Shown one piece after another: positions 24,280 through 32,245 of a stretch of DNA of 34,668 nt. The notes below the pieces were generated by a model. That model had not been told where the DNA came from. It saw only the letters and a list, made by a program, of their open reading frames with translations, and did no database searches. Source of the DNA: Chitinophagaceae bacterium (GTDB lineage Bacteria; Bacteroidota; Bacteroidia; Chitinophagales; Chitinophagaceae); contig CANIMM010000002.1 of the NCBI GenBank assembly GCA_947468255.1, positions 1 through 34,668 on the forward strand, written 5' to 3'. Numbering within the stretch: position 1 is the first letter of the stretch; each line of letters starts with the position of its first letter. A program made the position numbers and the translations under genes.

Positions 24280-25257
24280 ATGGAAAATAAATTTGTACCC
24301 GTAATGATTACGCCTTTTAATTTAAAGGCAAAGCTAGATTTTGATGTCGTTTCAAAACTAATTGATTTTTATTTAGCCGCTGGCGTCAAAGGTTTTTTTG
24401 CCAATTGCTTAAGTAGCGAGATGTACAGCTTAACCGAAGACGAACGTCTGGAGTTGACTAGTTTTATTGTAAAATATGTTCGAGGAAGAGTGCCAATTGT
24501 GGCTACCGGTTCTTTTGGCTTAACCATTGAAGACAAAGCAATTTTTGCAAAGAAAATATACGATACGGGCATCGATGCAGTGATTTTAATCACTGGTCAT
24601 TTTGCCAATATTGAAGATAGTGATGAAGTGCTACTTCGGAATTTTAATCGGATGCTTGAACTTTCTCCAGGAATTCCGTTCGGATTGTATGAATGCCCAG
24701 CGCCTTATAAACGAATTCTAACTGCAAATGTTTTTAAAAAATTGGTAGAAACGGGGAGGTTTATTTATCATAAAGATACTTCCATTGAAAAGGAACAAGT
24801 ATTAGCAAAGCTCACTATTTTAAAAGAGAGTGGCAATACCCAATTTGAATTTTTTGATGCTCATACGCCTAATACATCCTTTGTGATGCGAAATGGCGGA
24901 AAAGGAATGAGCGCTATCTCTGGAAATTTTTATCCTGAAATTCTGGTTTGGATGGTGAATAATGCTGCGAATCCAGCTATGAAAGAGAAAGTGGATTGGT
25001 TGCAAAATGAGTTGATACAGGTAGACCCTTTAATCCATGTTGCATACCCGATGAGTGCTAAGTATTTTTTAGCCAAAAGAGGATTGCCTATTCGTACAAT
25101 CAGTCGTGCGCATGTTTTAGAATTAACTCCAGCACAAAAAGTAACTCTAGATGAGATTCACCAAAAGTTTTTAGGTTGGTGTGATACTTTGGGAATTGAA
25201 AAAGTAGCAATTGAATCCATTATAGCCCCCAAAGTATTTCAAGATCCAGCGATTTAA
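24280..25257 (+). CDS. DapA/NanA-family lyase or aldolase
   Basis: This 325-residue TIM barrel belongs to the dihydrodipicolinate synthase / N-acetylneuraminate lyase family. The Schiff-base Lys is K165 in FIYHKDTS and the catalytic Tyr is Y137 in LYECPAPY; the spacing of 28 equals that of E. coli DapA (Y133, K161). The pyruvate carboxylate loop, usually GTTGE or GSTGE, reads CLSSEMYSL here (about 43-51), so the acceptor or the pyruvate half of the substrate may differ. The C-terminus is about 25 residues longer than DapA. With the SSS symporter and AraC regulator, a catabolic sugar-acid aldolase fits better than lysine synthesis. A strong terminator follows at 25277-25312. Confidence 0.88.
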   Translation: MENKFVPVMITPFNLKAKLDFDVVSKLIDFYLAAGVKGFFANCLSSEMYSLTEDERLELTSFIVKYVRGRVPIVATGSFGLTIEDKAIFAKKIYDTGIDAVILITGHFANIEDSDEVLLRNFNRMLELSPGIPFGLYECPAPYKRILTANVFKKLVETGRFIYHKDTSIEKEQVLAKLTILKESGNTQFEFFDAHTPNTSFVMRNGGKGMSAISGNFYPEILVWMVNNAANPAMKEKVDWLQNELIQVDPLIHVAYPMSAKYFLAKRGLPIRTISRAHVLELTPAQKVTLDEIHQKFLGWCDTLGIEKVAIESIIAPKVFQDPAI

Positions 25258-25276
25258 AAATTGGCAAGCTATTTCA

Positions 25277-25312
25277 CAAAAGCCCGATTGTTATTGAACA
25301 ATCGGGCTTTTG
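25277..25312. terminator. Bidirectional intrinsic terminator
   Basis: Perfect 16-bp arms (25277-25292, CAAAAGCCCGATTGTT; 25297-25312) flank a 4-base loop. The stem has A-run and T-run ends on both strands. It sits between the convergent lyase (stop at 25257) and mgtE (stop at 25369), so it can serve both. Confidence 0.9.
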
Positions 25313-25368
25313 TAATCCCATTAATTAATTATCCGTTATTTAAAATGTATTTGCTTGGTTGCTGGATT

Positions 25369-26760
25369 TTACAAAAGAATGCCCTTTAAAAAAAGATAGG
25401 CTACGGAAAAATAAATAATCAATCCGGTAACGTCAACGAGTGTAGCGACAAAAGGGGCCGAGCTAACGGCAGGATCGGCACCTAGCCTTTTTAAAATCAG
25501 TGGCAACATCGAGCCCGTTAAAGTACCCCAAAGTACTACGCCAATTAATGAAATTCCAACGGTAAAGCCTATTAGGTAATAATGTGTTCCATATACATTG
25601 GGTAAAAACTTAGACCAGAATACTACCCTCGTAAACCCAATAATGCCCAGCACAGAGCCTAGCATGAGCCCCTGGATGACTTCTCTGCGCATGACTCTCC
25701 ACCAGTTGGCGAGCGTGATTTCACCTACTGCCATTGCCTGTATGATCAAAGTGGAAGCTTGCGATCCGGTATTGCCTCCGCTGGAGATAATGAGCGGAAT
25801 AAATAATGCCAATACAACGGCCTTTTGAATTTCACCTTCAAAAAAGCCCATTGCCGTAGCCGTAAACATTTCACCTATAAAAAGAATGGTGAGCCATCCC
25901 ACTCTTTTTTTAAATAATTTAAAAATTGGCATGTCGAGATAAGGTTCGTCCAACGCTTGGGTACCCCCCATTTTTTGCATGTCCTCGCTAAACTCTTCAT
26001 TGGCCACCCAAAGCACATCATCAATGGTAACAATACCCAGCAGTTTATTACTCTTGCTCACAACGGGTAAGGCTACCCGATTATTCATTTTAAATGCTTC
26101 GTTGGCTACCTCTTGGTCATCATCGGCATGCAGTGCAATGAACCTTCCGTCCATTAGCTCATCTACCCGTTTGTCGGGACCTGCCATGATGAAATCCTTT
26201 ATGCGGATATCATCCAGCAATTCGCCTTTATCATTGATTACATAGATCACATCAATGGTTTCGCTGTTTTTTGCATATTTGCGAATGGTGTTTAAAACAT
26301 CCTCCACGGTATCATGTTCATAAATATAAATGTAGTCGGGTGTCATTAGCCTTCCTACACTTCCTTCGGGATAGCCCAGTAATGAAAGGGTAACTTTTCT
26401 TTCTTCAGGATTTAATGCTTTTACCAATTCCCGCACTGCATTACCCGGTAGTTCACTTAAAAAAGAAGTTCGGTCATCCGGAGGCAACTCATTGAGCAAC
26501 TCGGCGGTTTTAAAAGGCGGTAACGTTTTAATGATCTTTTTTTGGGTGGGCAGTTCCAATATTTTAAAAACACTGGCAGCCCGATGCAAGGAAAGGTGAC
26601 TGATAATCTGGCTTTCATAATTTTCATTCTCATAAATAAGATTGGCCACATCACTGATATTCTGGTCATTCAAAAAATCCTGAATCCGTAATATATCTTC
26701 TGAGGCAATCGCTTCCTCGAATTTTTGTTGCAGTGTTATTTGATCTAATTCAAGCGACAT
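25369..26760 (-). CDS. mgtE: Magnesium transporter MgtE
   Basis: The 463-residue protein has the full MgtE layout. The N-terminal helical domain occupies about 1-135 (LLNELPPDDRTSFLSELPGNAVRELVKALNPEER). Two CBS domains span about 140-265 (LMTPDYIYIYEHDTVEDVLN; GIVTIDDVLWVANEEFSEDM). Five C-terminal membrane helices follow, containing SSGGNTGSQASTLIIQAMAVGEI, the conserved pore signature. It is a gated Mg2+ channel or transporter closed by Mg2+ binding to the cytosolic domains. The length is normal. It is divergent from the SET-domain gene. A dyad at 26831-26871 lies upstream and could belong to its leader or to the divergent promoter. Confidence 0.96.
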   Translation of the reverse strand: MSLELDQITLQQKFEEAIASEDILRIQDFLNDQNISDVANLIYENENYESQIISHLSLHRAASVFKILELPTQKKIIKTLPPFKTAELLNELPPDDRTSFLSELPGNAVRELVKALNPEERKVTLSLLGYPEGSVGRLMTPDYIYIYEHDTVEDVLNTIRKYAKNSETIDVIYVINDKGELLDDIRIKDFIMAGPDKRVDELMDGRFIALHADDDQEVANEAFKMNNRVALPVVSKSNKLLGIVTIDDVLWVANEEFSEDMQKMGGTQALDEPYLDMPIFKLFKKRVGWLTILFIGEMFTATAMGFFEGEIQKAVVLALFIPLIISSGGNTGSQASTLIIQAMAVGEITLANWWRVMRREVIQGLMLGSVLGIIGFTRVVFWSKFLPNVYGTHYYLIGFTVGISLIGVVLWGTLTGSMLPLILKRLGADPAVSSAPFVATLVDVTGLIIYFSVAYLFLKGILL

Positions 26761-26830
26761 CTTATTTATTTTTGTGGTAAACTATTAAGGGAGCGATTTT
26801 TAAGTAATTCACCAGATTCGGAAGTTGGTG

Positions 26831-26871
26831 AACAATCAATGAAGCAAGCATTCATTGTAAAATTGATTGTT
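26831..26871. promoter_or_regulatory. Overlapping dyads in the mgtE / SET gap
   Basis: Outer arms AACAATCAAT (26831-26840) and ATTGATTGTT (26862-26871) pair perfectly. A second stem, CAATGAA (26837-26843) with TTCATTG (26851-26857), shares bases with the first outer arm, so the two stems exclude each other. It could be a regulator site or a switching RNA leader of mgtE; it does not resemble the M-box. Confidence 0.35.
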
Positions 26872-26940
26872 TATTCCTCCAAGTGTAACTCCTAAAATAA
26901 CTATCTTGCAAATTACAATTTTTACTTTTAATTCAATGTT

Positions 26941-27330
26941 ATGCTGAAACCTTATTTATTTGTTGATAAAACAGATTCGATGGGAAGAGGTGTTTATACA
27001 GCAGAAACGATTGCTGAAAACACCGTAGTCGAAGTGTCACCGGTGATTGTGATGAGTGGCGATGACCGGATCCATTTGGATAAAACAGCCTTGCACGATT
27101 ATATTTTTGAATGGGGAGCGCTAAAAGACAAATGCTGTATGTCATTGGGGCTGGTGCCGATTTATAACCATAGCTATCAAAGTAATTGCGAATATTTTAT
27201 GAATTATGACGAGGATGTCATTCTTGTAAAAACAGTGCGCCTCATTGAAAAGGGAGAAGAGCTCACCATCAATTATAATGGCGACTGGGATGATAAGACA
27301 AAAATATGGTTTGACGCAGTAGAGGGTTGA
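26941..27330 (+). CDS. Small SET-domain protein, putative lysine methyltransferase
   Basis: The 129-residue protein consists almost wholly of a SET domain. The N-terminal strand RGVYTAETIAENTVVEVSP is at about 16-34. The signature YNHSYQSNCEYF at 75-86 corresponds to the xNHxxxxN knot motif, and the closing motif GEELTINYNGDW at 105-116 gives the catalytic-type Tyr112. No pre-SET or post-SET Cys clusters are present. Stand-alone SET proteins of this size occur in several bacteria; their targets are mostly unknown, so ribosomal, DNA-binding or other proteins are all possible. The stop codon lies within a GGTTGAT heptamer that starts the repeat region at 27325. A divergent promoter region of 180 bases separates it from mgtE. 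Confidence 0.88.
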   Translation: MLKPYLFVDKTDSMGRGVYTAETIAENTVVEVSPVIVMSGDDRIHLDKTALHDYIFEWGALKDKCCMSLGLVPIYNHSYQSNCEYFMNYDEDVILVKTVRLIEKGEELTINYNGDWDDKTKIWFDAVEG

Positions 27331-27374
27331 TGGTCAATGGTGAAATTGATAACGGATAGTTGATAACTGATAGT
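27325..27374. repeat. Heptamer-type repeats after the SET gene
   Basis: GGTTGAT, GGTCAAT and GGTGAAA run consecutively from 27325 to 27345 and include the SET stop codon. A second heptamer family, TGATAAC/GGATAGT/TGATAAC/TGATAGT, follows at 27347-27374. Confidence 0.75.
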
Positions 27375-27423
27375 GTGCTGGATGAATTAGCATAATAGTT
27401 CAGAAGCAGCAAGCTGGCCAAAT

Positions 27424-27493
27424 TTTCACCATTCACCATTCACAATTGCCCATTCACCATTGACCATTCACCATTGACCATTCACAATTCAAT
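27424..27493. repeat. 7-bp tandem array, ATTCACC/ATTGACC, 10 copies
   Basis: Ten contiguous heptamers (TTTCACC, ATTCACC, ATTCACA, ATTGCCC, ATTCACC, ATTGACC, ATTCACC, ATTGACC, ATTCACA, ATTCAAT) run into the 3' end of the minus-strand oxidoreductase gene. They supply its last codons and its stop (27482-27484). Units and orientation match the array at 8125-8180, about 19 kb away. Confidence 0.9.
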
Positions 27494-28525
27494 CACTTTC
27501 TTTTCTTGGCAACTTAGTAATGCTGCCTCAATAATGCGCATGATGCCGATACCTTCTTCGGCGGTTACTGGCATTGGTTGATTATTTGTTATGGCTTTGT
27601 ATACGCCATCATAGTAGTCATAATAGTTACCTTTCAGTGATTCTACCTGCTCCCTAATAATTTGCCCATCTTTTTCGGTATGCAATAAACCTCGTTCCGA
27701 TGCTGGTTCTGTTCCCCAGTCGGTGGTATTGGGTATTTTACCGGCCAATAAATCGGCTTCTTGCACATCGGTTCTGTTTTTTAAAAAAGACCCTTTTGTT
27801 CCATGAACAATAAAACTGGCAAGCGGCTCCCTTACAAATACCCCGCTTTTTAATCGCACGCTGCAATCAGGATAATACAGGAGCAAATCAAACCAGTCAT
27901 CCACCAAAGATTCGGGCCGGGTGATTCGGATCTCTGCAAAAACAGCTTGCGGAAACCCAAATAAACAAATCGCACTATCGATGATATGGGGTCCAAGATC
28001 TTTTAGCAAACCTGACCCGGCGCTTTGAATTTCTTTGTGCGGCTTTGGATTGAGTAGGGGTTTATATCGGTCGTAATGAATTTCTGCTTCTACTATTTTG
28101 CCTAGCCAGCCTTCTGAAATTATTTTCTTTACCGTTCTAAAATCACTGTCAAAGCGCCTATTTTGATAAACGGATATTTTTTTATTTACCTTCTCAGCAA
28201 TGTCTTTCAGCTCTACCGCTTCTGCAACGGTTGTTGTAAAAGCTTTTTCTACCACCACGTGTTTGCCAGCTTGTAAAGCTTTTTTTGCATATTCGTAATG
28301 GGTAGCAGTGGGGGTATTCACCACTACCAAGTCAATTGATTCGTCTTCTAGAATGGCTTCCAGTGAGGGGTAGGAATTCACTCCCGGATAAAACTCGCCA
28401 ATGATTTTCTTGCTTCTTTCCCATGCACCCGCGAGTTGAAAGCCGGGGTGAGCTTGTATAAATGGCGCATGAAATAATTTACCAGACATACCGAACGACA
28501 GGAGGGCAGTTTTTATGGAAGGCAT
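27482..28525 (-). CDS. Gfo/Idh/MocA family oxidoreductase, second copy
   Basis: This 347-residue protein has an N-terminal Rossmann fold with the loop SFGMSGKLFHAPF at about 10-22, where family members usually have G-x-G-x-x-G. VEKAF replaces the common EKP motif near residue 93. The C-terminal domain includes AGSGLLKDLGPHIIDSAICLFG. It resembles the E. coli YdgJ/YhhX branch, whose substrates are poorly known, rather than the enzyme at 6053-7204. It is probably a cytoplasmic NAD(P)-dependent sugar or inositol-type dehydrogenase. The last residues (Ile-Glu-Leu-stop) are encoded by heptamer repeat sequence, so the C-terminus may vary between strains. No partner gene in the immediate surroundings indicates a pathway. 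Confidence 0.9.
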   Translation of the reverse strand: MPSIKTALLSFGMSGKLFHAPFIQAHPGFQLAGAWERSKKIIGEFYPGVNSYPSLEAILEDESIDLVVVNTPTATHYEYAKKALQAGKHVVVEKAFTTTVAEAVELKDIAEKVNKKISVYQNRRFDSDFRTVKKIISEGWLGKIVEAEIHYDRYKPLLNPKPHKEIQSAGSGLLKDLGPHIIDSAICLFGFPQAVFAEIRITRPESLVDDWFDLLLYYPDCSVRLKSGVFVREPLASFIVHGTKGSFLKNRTDVQEADLLAGKIPNTTDWGTEPASERGLLHTEKDGQIIREQVESLKGNYYDYYDGVYKAITNNQPMPVTAEEGIGIMRIIEAALLSCQEKKVIEL

Positions 28526-28654
28526 ATTTTTTAATTTTAATATAGGGTGAAAAATTAATTGGCGGCAATCTCTTTAGTTTGAACACGGTTGATAAAAGGG
28601 GCTGCAACACGAATATTTAAAGGCATTTTCAACTAGCGAAGTCCATAGTTTACC

Positions 28655-29104
28655 TTAAAGTAATTGAAGTCCATAATGACCAATCAATGTAAATAAGACA
28701 CAACGCGTCACAACACCGATGCAACACCAGGTTATGAGCTTGCTAAGATTTGCGTTTAGCCCAACTCCCACCGCAATGCTTATCGGTGCACCAACGGCCA
28801 TGGTACCTAAAAATCCCAATCCGATAATGCCATATTTATTCCAAATTTTATTGGCTATCGGATGATTGTTTTTTTTCTTTTCTACTATTTTATTTTTGAA
28901 AATCAAACCCCTAATCTTGTTGCCTAAAAACGCGGTAACAAAAACGCCTGTTAGTCCCCCAATCACACTCGAGAAAAAAATCGTCCATGGCGACAAACCT
29001 AATACAAATCCAGCCGGTATGGCTGCGTATATTTCAAATGTTGCGAGTCCGGCAACGGTAAGTATTTTAACAATCATATGGGGATATTCAATTTTAAATG
29101 ACAC
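28655..29104 (-). CDS. Small integral membrane protein (small multidrug export-like)
   Basis: The 149-residue protein has four or so hydrophobic helices and a basic cytoplasmic loop (KIRGLIFKNKIVEKKKNNH at about 62-80). FEIYAAIPAGFVLGLSPWT near 23-41 resembles the E-x-R-G-A-I-P-x-G stretch of the small multidrug export family PF06695, and a central GFLGTMAVGAPISIAVG follows. Family assignment is by motif and length only, and the original export claim for this family is weak. A second start at Met 10 (codon at 29075-29077) is equally possible. The C-terminal sequence TATGGACTTC recurs 30 bases downstream of its coding copy, suggesting a small duplication around the stop. Confidence 0.55.
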   Translation of the reverse strand: MSFKIEYPHMIVKILTVAGLATFEIYAAIPAGFVLGLSPWTIFFSSVIGGLTGVFVTAFLGNKIRGLIFKNKIVEKKKNNHPIANKIWNKYGIIGLGFLGTMAVGAPISIAVGVGLNANLSKLITWCCIGVVTRCVLFTLIGHYGLQLL

Positions 29105-29243
29105 ATGAAATTAGTTGAATCGCATCGTTAAAAATACATAAGTGAGAACTAATTTTTGAAAAGGTGTTTTTTGACTTACAGCTTCTTCACTTTTTGGAGC
29201 TTAAAGGAAAACCTGCGGTAGTGATTTGCAGGATGTAAAATAA

Positions 29244-29277
29244 AACAGGCGAAACCCCAGAAAGAGTTTCGCCTGTT
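29244..29277 (-). terminator. Terminator of the aconitase gene
   Basis: Arms AACAGGCGAAAC (29244-29255) and GTTTCGCCTGTT (29266-29277) form a 12-bp perfect stem with a 10-base loop. It lies 16 bases beyond the aconitase stop. An A/U-rich stretch follows on the minus strand, though the U-run is short. Confidence 0.8.
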
Positions 29278-29293
29278 ATTATAAAATGGATTC

Positions 29294-31567
29294 TTATTTG
29301 CTTGCGGCAAATTCCTTTCTAATAATATTCAATGCACCACCTGCCTTAAACCACTCAATTTGTTGCTCATTGTAGGTATGGTTTACCTGTATGGTTTGGC
29401 TGCTACCATCTGCATGGTGCAATACCAATTGTAGCGGTTGATTGGCTGCAAATATTTCCAATCCTATGATATCAATGGTATCATCTTCCTGTATTGCATT
29501 GTAATCTTCCTTGTTTTCGAAGGTAAGACCCAGCATACCTTGTTTTTTCAAATTGGTTTCGTGGATACGGGCAAATGATTTTACCAATACGGCACGTACA
29601 CCTAGGTGGCGCGGCTCCATGGCAGCATGTTCTCTTGAAGAACCTTCTCCATAGTTTTCGTCACCTACAACGATTGATCCAATGCCTGCTGCTTTATATG
29701 CTCTTTGAGTGGTAGGCACAGTGCCGTACACACCAGTCAGCTGATTTTTAACAAGGTCGGTTTTTTCATTAAAAAAGTTGATGGCACCAATCAGCATATT
29801 GTTGCTGATATTATCCAAATGCCCCCTAAATTTAAGCCATGGACCTGCCATACTGATATGGTCGGTAGTACACTTTCCTTTAGCCTTGATCAATAATTTT
29901 AATCCTTTGAGGTCCTTTCCTTCCCATGCGGCAAAAGGATCCAAGAGTTGCAGGCGTTTACTTTCTGCAGCAACCAATACTTGGATTGTACTGCCATCCT
30001 TGGCAGGAGCCTGGTAACCGGCATCTTCTGCATCAAATCCCTTCAGTGGTAATTCAAAACCAGTTGGAGGGTCCAGCTTTACCTGCTCGCCTTTATCATT
30101 GGTAAGGGTATCGGTAAGTGGATTAAATGTAAGGTCACCTGCAATTGCCATAGCGGTCACAATCTCAGGACTTCCTACAAAAGCAAATGTATTGGGATTG
30201 CCATCTGCGCGTTTGGCAAAATTCCGGTTGAATGAATGTACAATGGTATTTCTTTCTGCTTTTTCTGCACCAACCCTAGCCCACATACCGATACAAGGCC
30301 CGCAGGCATTTGCAAAAACGGTAGCACCTACTTTGTCAAATACGCCCAAAAATCCGTCTCTTTCAATGGTGTAGCGAACCAGCTCACTACCAGGGGTAAT
30401 TGAAAATTGAGCGGTTAGTTTTAGTCCCTTGTCTATTACTTGTTGCGCTAAACTTACGGCTCTGCTGATATCTTCATAAGAAGAATTGGTACAGCTGCCA
30501 ATCAACCCTACTTCTATTTTAGTAGGCCATCCATTGGCTTGGGCGGCTGCTTTCATTTGTGAAATGGGCGTAGCTAGATCTGGAGTAAAGGGTCCGTTTA
30601 AATGCGGCTCCAGGGTGTTAAGGTCGATTTCGATTACTTCGTCAAAGTATAGTTCCGGATGGGCGTATACTTCCTTATCTCCGGTTAAATGTTCTGCGAT
30701 GGCATCAGCGGCGTTGGCAATTTCCTCGCGGCCAGTTGCTTTCAGATACCGGCTCATGCTGGCATCATATCCAAAAGTGGAAGTGGTGGCGCCTACTTCG
30801 GCACCCATATTGCAAATGGTTCCTTTTCCAGTACAACTCATGCTGGTAGCGCCTTCTCCAAAATATTCCACTACTGCTCCTGTTCCACCTTTTACTGTAA
30901 GAATGCCGGCTACCTTTAAGATGACATCTTTAGGAGCAGCCCAGCCATTTAGTTTACCGGTTAATTTAATACCGATTAGTTTGGGCATTTTTAATTCCCA
31001 GGCAAGGCCCGCCATCACATCACAGGCATCAGCACCACCTACACCAATGGCGATCATACCTAGTCCGCCTGCATTAACAGTATGGCTATCTGTACCAATC
31101 ATCATTCCACCGGGAAAGGCATAGTTTTCTAACACAACTTGGTGAATAATTCCAGCACCCGGTTTCCAAAAACCAATTCCATATTTATTGCTTACCGAAG
31201 CTAAAAAATCATATACCTCACTGCTTTCGGTAACAGCTCTGGTAAGATCGGTCTTGCTATTTACTTTTGCTTCTATCAAATGATCACAATGCACGGTACT
31301 GGGAACCGCTACCTGACTTCTACCACTTTGCATAAACTGTAGCAATGCCATTTGAGCCGTAGCATCCTGCATCGCAACACGGTCTGGCGCAAAGTCTACA
31401 TAGCTATTGCCTCTTTCAAAAGCGGCAGTAGCATCTCCCTGCCAAAGATGGGCATACAATATTTTTTCTGTAAGGGTCAAAGGTTTGCCAACAGCTTTGC
31501 GGGCCGCTTCAATTCGGCTCCCAAAATGGGCATATACCTTTTTGATCATTTCAATGTCGAAGGCCAT
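29294..31567 (-). CDS. Aconitate hydratase, mitochondrial type
   Basis: The 757-residue enzyme is full length for the mitochondrial-type aconitase subfamily (about 755 residues; AcnA and AcnB types are near 890 and 865). The three iron-sulfur Cys are C359 in [11 protein letters not shown] and C422/C425 in ANACGPCIG. Other signatures are [25 protein letters not shown] at 157-181 and [12 protein letters not shown] in the swivel domain near 640. It interconverts citrate and isocitrate in the TCA cycle using a 4Fe-4S cluster. Together with sucC it shows that the window encodes central oxidative metabolism. It stands alone, with a terminator downstream and a possible TAAATTTG -7 box upstream. Confidence 0.97.
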   Translation of the reverse strand: MAFDIEMIKKVYAHFGSRIEAARKAVGKPLTLTEKILYAHLWQGDATAAFERGNSYVDFAPDRVAMQDATAQMALLQFMQSGRSQVAVPSTVHCDHLIEAKVNSKTDLTRAVTESSEVYDFLASVSNKYGIGFWKPGAGIIHQVVLENYAFPGGMMIGTDSHTVNAGGLGMIAIGVGGADACDVMAGLAWELKMPKLIGIKLTGKLNGWAAPKDVILKVAGILTVKGGTGAVVEYFGEGATSMSCTGKGTICNMGAEVGATTSTFGYDASMSRYLKATGREEIANAADAIAEHLTGDKEVYAHPELYFDEVIEIDLNTLEPHLNGPFTPDLATPISQMKAAAQANGWPTKIEVGLIGSCTNSSYEDISRAVSLAQQVIDKGLKLTAQFSITPGSELVRYTIERDGFLGVFDKVGATVFANACGPCIGMWARVGAEKAERNTIVHSFNRNFAKRADGNPNTFAFVGSPEIVTAMAIAGDLTFNPLTDTLTNDKGEQVKLDPPTGFELPLKGFDAEDAGYQAPAKDGSTIQVLVAAESKRLQLLDPFAAWEGKDLKGLKLLIKAKGKCTTDHISMAGPWLKFRGHLDNISNNMLIGAINFFNEKTDLVKNQLTGVYGTVPTTQRAYKAAGIGSIVVGDENYGEGSSREHAAMEPRHLGVRAVLVKSFARIHETNLKKQGMLGLTFENKEDYNAIQEDDTIDIIGLEIFAANQPLQLVLHHADGSSQTIQVNHTYNEQQIEWFKAGGALNIIRKEFAASK

Positions 31568-31686
31568 AATGTCAATTTGAAAATTAGGAAATAGGTAAAG
31601 TTGGTAAAAAAGGCAATTGAAACAAAAAAAGCCATTCAGCTAAATTGGGGAAGCAGTTGGTTTTTATAATTTCAATTTATTTTTTG

Positions 31687-31694
31687 CAAATTTA
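31687..31694 (-). promoter_or_regulatory. Possible -7 box for the aconitase gene
   Basis: The minus strand reads TAAATTTG, matching TAnnTTTG, about 120 bases before the ATG at 31567. No clear -33 element is present, so the call is weak. Confidence 0.3.
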
Positions 31695-31772
31695 CAAAAA
31701 ATCAAGTCAGCTTTTAAGAAAAATGCGGGTTTAAATGTATAATAAATCATTATTTACTTGTAAATTAGCTGA

Positions 31773-31994
31773 ATGAAAACTATCCGGCACTTTATTGAAT
31801 GGCATATTTTTGGCGTTTGCACTGCAATAGGGGAGCGATTGGGAATAGCGACTTCAATTATCAGAAAGAATTTTATTTATATTTCTTTTATCACCATGGG
31901 ATCTCCAGTGGTCATCTATCTTTTTATAGCTTTTTGGATGAATATCAAACGGTACATCCTTAATGCTAGGCGAAATCCTGCAAGGTATTTGTAA
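31773..31994 (+). CDS. PspC-domain small membrane protein
   Basis: The 73-residue protein reads FGVCTAIGERLGIATSIIRKNFIYISFITMGSPVVIYLFIAFWMNI over its core. This matches the PspC domain: GVCxGIAExxGI, an Arg, and one hydrophobic helix ending in a Trp. PspC proteins take part in envelope-stress sensing in proteobacteria; short stand-alone versions are common in Bacteroidota and their role is unclear. The C-terminus is basic (RYILNARRNPARYL). It is divergent from aconitase, and no psp partner gene is nearby. Confidence 0.82.
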   Translation: MKTIRHFIEWHIFGVCTAIGERLGIATSIIRKNFIYISFITMGSPVVIYLFIAFWMNIKRYILNARRNPARYL

Positions 31995-32245
31995 TGCTTT
32001 TCTAATCTGGATGCGTTTTTCGAGTAATGGGTCTAGTTAATTGAGCTTCGGCATATTTGCTCCATCAATTTTAGCCCAGCGGAGTTAGGGTCTGTTTCAA
32101 TGAACAATCTGGCTGAGCCAGTTGCAATCGCTGCCTTTGTAATATATTTCGAGTTGGTCTATTCTTAAAAGCGGAATAGGGTAAATAGGCGTTTTATAAA
32201 GTTATTGCCCTAAGATTTTCACCTTACAATTATCATTTTTCAGTT

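Noticed and set aside
26839-26895. 18-codon ORF (MKQAFIVKLIVYSSKCNS) upstream of the SET gene
   Set aside because: It is short, overlaps the dyad region, and has no coupling to the next gene.
26761-26940. M-box Mg2+ riboswitch before mgtE
   Set aside because: The leader is too short and lacks the conserved M-box elements; only simple dyads are visible.
30486-31124. 212-residue plus-strand ORF
   Set aside because: It is an antisense shadow of the aconitase gene, which has complete family motifs on the other strand.
32033-32238. Possible pseudogene or small gene between pspC and threonine dehydrogenase
   Set aside because: A minus-strand frame at 32033-32158 reads protein-like (ITKAAIATGSARLFIETDPN) but has no start. 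Another minus frame and a 22-codon plus ORF at 32100 also look plausible, so none can be preferred.
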